Source of the DNA: Choristoneura fumiferana
Lineage: Eukaryota; Arthropoda; Insecta; Lepidoptera; Tortricidae
Direction: 5' to 3'
DNA length: 64,000 nt
Assembly (NCBI RefSeq): GCF_025370935.1
Contig: NC_133473.1
Span: forward strand, 10,784,109 to 10,848,108
Translations under genes and position numbers: made by a program
In this document: piece after piece, positions 59,101 to 64,000 of the stretch
Layout of the letters: every line of letters starts with the position of its first letter
How positions within the stretch are numbered: position 1 is the stretch's first letter
The notes under the pieces: model-generated
Databases searched by the model: none
The model's input: only the letters and a program-made list of their open reading frames with translations
What the model was told of the DNA's origin: nothing

Positions 59101-60120
59101 TTACCGAAATTCTAAAAAAAGGAGGCTTTAAGATGCAAAAATGGAGCTCGAACAGTAAAAGGGTCTTGCAAGAAGTCGAATCCAAAGAAACGGAGGAAAA
59201 TATAAAACTAGAAGTAAATAAACGTGAAAACATAAAACTCTGGGTATTATTTGGAAAACTAAGGAAGACAAGCTTAAGATAACAAACAATTTAAAAGACT
59301 TGCCAGTCAAGCCTGTTACGAAAAGAAATGTGTTGTCGGATATAGCTTCGCTATTTGATCCCCTGGGATGGCTGGCCCCTTCTATTGTCATCGCTAAAAC
59401 ATTTATGCAGAAATTATGGACACTGGGAGTGAGTTGGGATGAAGAACTGCCTGAAGTTTTGATTAAAGATTGGCAGACATTTAGGGACGAGATCCCCGCA
59501 TTAACTGAAGTTGAAGTAGATCGCTGGATACACACCAAGGAAGATAAAAATTCTATTGAGGTACACGGATTTTGCGACGCCTCCATAAGTGCTTATGCGG
59601 CCGTAGTCTATGTGAGAGCCATTAAACCTCAGGGGCAAATCAAGGTTACTTTACTTACGGCTAAAACTAAGGCAGCTCCGCTGAAGCAAGTGTCAGTCCC
59701 AAGGCTGGAGTTATGCGCTGCTGTTCTACTTAGTAAGCTCCTAAATCATGTTGCAAAAATAATGAAGTTGAGAAAGGAACAAGTATTTGCATGGTCCGAC
59801 TCGCAAGTAGCACTAGCATGGATTAAGGGCGATCCAGTTCGGTGGAATCCATTTGTCAAGAACAGAGTCAATGAAATTAATAAAATCACTGTTATCCAAG
59901 ACTGGTACTACGTCAACACCAAACAAAATCCAGCTGATCCTGCATCACGTGGCCTGTTGCCTAGAAAACTGTTGTCAAATTCGCTTTGGTGGAATGGGCC
60001 AATATTTTTGCTGGAACCAGTGATTGCCTTACCCAAAGACAACATACCTGAAACAGACTTAGAATGTCGTAAAAACATAAAATCATTGGTGACGGAAATG
60101 GATATAAACGAAAATGAGGT
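56108..60120 (+). mobile_element. BEL/Pao retroelement, copy 1 (no integrase or 3' LTR)
   Basis: A leader (56108-56417) precedes an ORF of 954 codons (56418-59282). In order: a Gag-like region (about 130-290, KINIPQFSGDYHEWTSFQDL), zinc knuckles (about 327-392, CFNCLVPGHSVKFC), a retropepsin-like region (about 464, LLDPCSQESF) and reverse transcriptase (about 750-880) with the YMDD catalytic motif at 874-877. A one-base loss near 59238 shifts the frame; RNase H continues in 59300-60127 (HGFCDASISAYAAVVY, SDSQVALAWIKGDP). The integrase and 3' LTR are missing: the coding sequence runs straight into an inverted copy of its own leader. I could not delimit LTRs because only one side is present. 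Confidence 0.85.
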
Positions 60121-60280
60121 TAATTGACGTTCACGGGATTTGAAAAATAGTTCTTATAATCCGTTCGGTAAGGACCACTTTTATGTGCCGTACGCTGAAG
60201 GTGTAGGAGAAATAACAAAACTACCGTTCTAAGCGGTATCCAGTGCAAGACAAATTTATTGCAAAAAATAATAAAAATAA
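60121..60280 (-). repeat. Inverted copy of the BEL/Pao leader
   Basis: 60121-60275 is the reverse complement of about 56108-56262 (GACGTTCACGGGATTTGAAA, GCCGTACGCTGAAGGTGTAG, TTCTAAGCGGTATCCAGTGC). At about 60281 the sequence switches back to the direct leader (GTGGTCCTTACCGAACGGAT) of copy 2, giving a head-to-head palindrome of about 75 bp stem at the junction. Confidence 0.85.
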
Positions 60281-63200
60281 TAGTGGTCCTTACCGAACGG
60301 ATTATAAGAACTATTTTTCAAATCCCGTGAACGTCAATTAACCTCATCGAAGTTGTTTACGAGTTAAAGTTGAAAGTTAAAAACGGACATTATTAAATAA
60401 AGAATAGACTAAAACTAAGGACAAAGTGAATTTACAAGTGTAATAAACATTAGTGGGAACTGTGAAGTGTGAAAAAAAAAACTAGTAACTAATCATGGAA
60501 GAGTACATTGTGGAACAAGAAAATACTTATGTTTTGATTATTTCGACGATAAGTAATTATAAGAAAACACCGAAACAAAGATTAACTAAAGGTTATGTAC
60601 AAGTACGAATGGAAACCCTCACTGATTATTGGTCGAAATTTCGTAGCAATCATTTGGCAATGTTGAAGTTAGTACCTAAACAAGAGCGTAGTCAGTACGA
60701 GTATTTTACCAAAGATTATTTTACTGAGTTGGAAGAAAGGTTGTTGATATGAAGGCAAATATGATGGACTTTATGATGGCATCGCCGGCTAAAGGAAGTG
60801 AAACAAATCCCTCAAGTTTACCGTCCACCTTTGCATCATCGAGCGCACATGACGAAGTAAAATTACCAAAAATCAACATTCCCCAATTTTCTGGCGATTA
60901 TCACGAGTGGACTTCGTTTCAAGATTTATATGTTTCGCTAATACACAATAAAAGTACACTTAATAAGGTACAGAAAATGCATTATTTAAAAAGTTGTTTA
61001 TCAGGTGCAGCTGAACAGTTATTAAAGCATATACCTATAACTGAGAACAATTACGACACGGCGTGGGAAACTCTTAAGCAAAGATTTAACAATAAAAGAA
61101 TCATTGTCAATACGATATTGAGTCGATTAATAAATCAACGAAAATTGACCTCAGGAACAACAAAAGTTTACGAGATTTATTAGATACGACGAACGAATGC
61201 TTAAAAAATTAAAAAACTTACAAATCACAATTGAATCGTGGGACATATTGATAATTTATTTGATTGTTAACAAAACTCGATCAAGAATCGCCAAAAGAGT
61301 GGGAACAAGATTTGGGAAGGCTAAAGATTAGCGAATTACCTAAACTAGAAATGTAACAACATTTCTTAGAAAAAAGGTTTCGTATATTAGAAATGATTCA
61401 GCAGCCGGTTCAACTTTATCGAACTCAGCGTTAAAACAGAGGACATTCCACACTAACACAGGTGGAACACACATGTGCTTTCTGTAACCAAGATCACTTT
61501 ACTATACACTTGTAAAGAATTGGAAAATTATCAGTGGAGAAGAGAGTGAATATGTGCAAGGCGCGCGGCTTTGCTTCAATGCCTGGTGCCGGGGCATTCT
61601 GTGAAGTTCTGTAAACAAAAATCTTCATGCCGCCGATGTGGAAGAGACAATCACTCTCTGCTGCACAGTACGTGGAATAAGCAGTCGGGGAACTATACCA
61701 GACCCTGTGCCTCAGCCCCTCCTTCTGACACAAAGAAGATATCAAGGAAGAAAAAGAGAGAAAAATAAAAAAGCATATTATTTCTCACTTCACTGCTGGG
61801 AGGCAAGCGGTGCTGATGCCGACTGCACTAGTACAAGTAAAAGCTGAAAATGGGGAAAACACTTGATGAGAGCGCTACTGGACCCCTGCTCGCAAGAATC
61901 GTTTATCACCGAGGCCGCTGCTCAAAGGCTTAGGTTACGACGGGCATCTATTAGCGGACATGTAACAGGAGTTGGCCAAATGAAGACTATACTCAAACAT
62001 TGCACAGAATTACAGTTTTCATCAAGAATTGAGCCCACACTTACAATGAAAGTCACAGCGTACGTTGTACGTCACCTCACCGACATGATGCCGGCAAAAA
62101 GGATTGATATTGGAGAGTGGAAATATTTAGATCATCTGGTCTTAGCAGACCCTACGTGTCACATGCCAGGTCACATCGACTTGCTCTTAGGAGTCGAACC
62201 TTTCAGTGAAGTTCTTAAACCTGGTGTGATTAAAGGCCCTCTGGTTCATCATAGCTCAAGAGACTCACCTCGGTTGGGTTGTTTCTGGTATAGCTAAATC
62301 GGGCACCACTGATATTTAAAACATCGTCAGCATGCATCTAAATGTCGATTTGCACAGCATGTTGAAGAAGTTCTGGGAGTTAGAAACCATAGAAGAAGAT
62401 ACTTACGCACTAACCTCAGATGACAGGAAGGCAGAAGAGAATTTGAAAATACACATAAACGAAACAGTGATGGCCGTTACGTAGTGAGATTACCATTCAG
62501 AGAAGAGCCACCAACCTTACACTTAACTCGCGAGACATTGCAGTCAGAAGATGGATTGCCTTAGAGAAAAGATTAGAAAGAACACCATCTCTGAAAACCG
62601 ATTATAACAACGTGTTACAGAGTATATAGATTTGAATCATATGAAAGGATTGAGGGTGATGATAGTACGGAAAAATGTGTCTACCTACCTCACCATGCTG
62701 TAGTCAGAGACGATAAAGAGACCACTAAAGTCAGATCGTGTTCAATGCATCCTCTGCTGGTGCAAATGGAGTTACATTGAATGATGGATTACTTACAGGA
62801 CCGACCTTGCAGGAAGATTTGAGAGACATTCTGCTTCGTTGGCGGACACATAAAGTTGCATATGTGGCGGATATAATAAAGATGTACCGACAGATAGGCG
62901 TACATGAAGCAGATACTAATTACCAACGTATTGTCTGGCGATCTGATCCCCTCAAGCCGATTGAAGACTACCGTCTACTTACGGTGACATTCGGAACTGC
63001 TTGTGCGCCGTACTTAGCTATTAAAACCTTACGACAAGTGGCGATTGATGAAAGTCGGGACCATCCTGAAGCTCAGCGTATAATTCTGGAAGACTTTATA
63101 TGGATGATCTTTTGTCAGGCCATGATACAGAGGAGAAAGCTATAAGGGACCTAAAAATCGTTACCGAAATTCTAAAAAAGGAGGCTTTAAGATGCAAAAA

Positions 63201-64000
63201 TGGAGCTCGAACAGTAAAAGGGTCTTGCAAGAAGTCGAATCCAAAGAAAAGGAGGAAAATATAAAACTAGAAGTAAATAAACGTGAAAACATAAAAACTC
63301 TGGGTATTATTTGGAAAACTAAGGAAGACAAGCTTAAGATAAAACAAACATTTAAAAAAACTTGCCAGTCAAGCCTGTTACGGAAAAGAAATGTGTTGTC
63401 GGATATAGCTTCGCTATTTGATCCCCTGGGATGGCTGGCCCCTTCTATTGTCATCGCTAAAACATTTATGCAGAAATTATGGACACTGGGAGTGAGTTGG
63501 GATGAAGAACTGCCTGAAGTTTTGATTAAAGATTGGCAGACATTTAGGGACGAGATCCCCGCATTAACTGAAGTTGAAGTAGATCGCTGGATACACACCA
63601 AGGAAGATAAAATTCTATTGAGGTACACGGATTTTGCGACGCCTCCATAAGTGCTTATGCGGCCGTAGTCTATGTGAGAGCCATTAAACCTCAGGGGCAA
63701 ATCAAGGTTACTTTACTTACGGCTAAAACTAAGGCAGCTCCGCTGAAGCAAGTGTCAGTCCCAAGGCTGGAGTTATGCGCTGCTGTTCTACTTAGTAAGC
63801 TCCTAAATCATGTTGCAAAAATAATGAAGTTGAGAAAGGAACAAGTATTTGCATGGTCCGACTCGCAAGTAGCACTAGCATGGATTAAGGGCGATCCAGT
63901 TCGGTGGAATCCATTGTCAAGAACAGAGTCAATGAAATTAATAAAATCACTGTTATCCAAGACTGGTACTACGTCAACACAACAAAATCCAGCTGATCTG
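60281..64000 (+). mobile_element. BEL/Pao retroelement, copy 2 (indel-rich, cut by window end)
   Basis: Nearly the same sequence as 56207-59950, but with many single-base losses and gains that break the frame repeatedly (for example near 60740, 61165, 61205, 61275, 61350, 61870, 62240, 62740, 63095 and 63610). Open pieces: 60495-60752, 60749-61183, 61863-62297, 62738-63145 and 63192-63650. It keeps the A missing from copy 1 near 63295. Substitutions are few relative to indels. The element continues past the window. Confidence 0.85.

Overview
The window looks like nuclear DNA of a moth or butterfly (Lepidoptera). It has intron-containing animal genes with GT-AG introns, AT-rich intergenic DNA, tRNA-derived SINEs, non-LTR retrotransposon ends, many short inverted-repeat elements of lepidopteran type, a BEL/Pao retroelement and a 100-N scaffold gap. 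The species cannot be fixed from the sequence alone. Family names come from recognising the proteins, not from a database search.

Layout. UROD (haem synthesis, +, 1803-4072) converges on CSN3 (COP9 signalosome subunit 3, -, 4219-14710), whose nine exons rebuild a 423-residue protein and whose introns are packed with mobile elements. A single THAP-like exon starts at 15649. An intronless RWDD2-type gene lies at 18810-19688. ANAPC4 (APC/C subunit 4, +, 24369-30222) follows. Then come an unnamed single-Ig membrane protein (-), TMEM60 (-) and ALG8 (+). This last group is present twice: copy 1 (about 30363-34330) is joined to ANAPC4, carries scattered one-base losses and stops just before the N gap; copy 2 (about 34500-41320) runs into the rest of ALG8. 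The simplest reading is a falsely retained second haplotype, so the true order is probably ANAPC4 - Ig gene - TMEM60 - ALG8. From 45.7 kb onward there is little host coding sequence. That part holds a hAT-like element that cut an older repeat in two, a decayed tyrosine recombinase (Crypton-like), several MITEs, and a BEL/Pao element followed by an inverted leader and a second, indel-rich copy that runs off the window.

How the genes relate. They are unlinked housekeeping functions: haem synthesis, cullin deneddylation, cell-cycle ubiquitination, N-glycan glucosylation and small membrane proteins. They do not form a pathway or operon. The most unusual material is structural: long fold-back elements inside introns, nested insertions with readable target-site duplications, a block-deleted tandem duplication, and an element with dispersed ATAATGTACG-type motifs. 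I found no clear new gene system.
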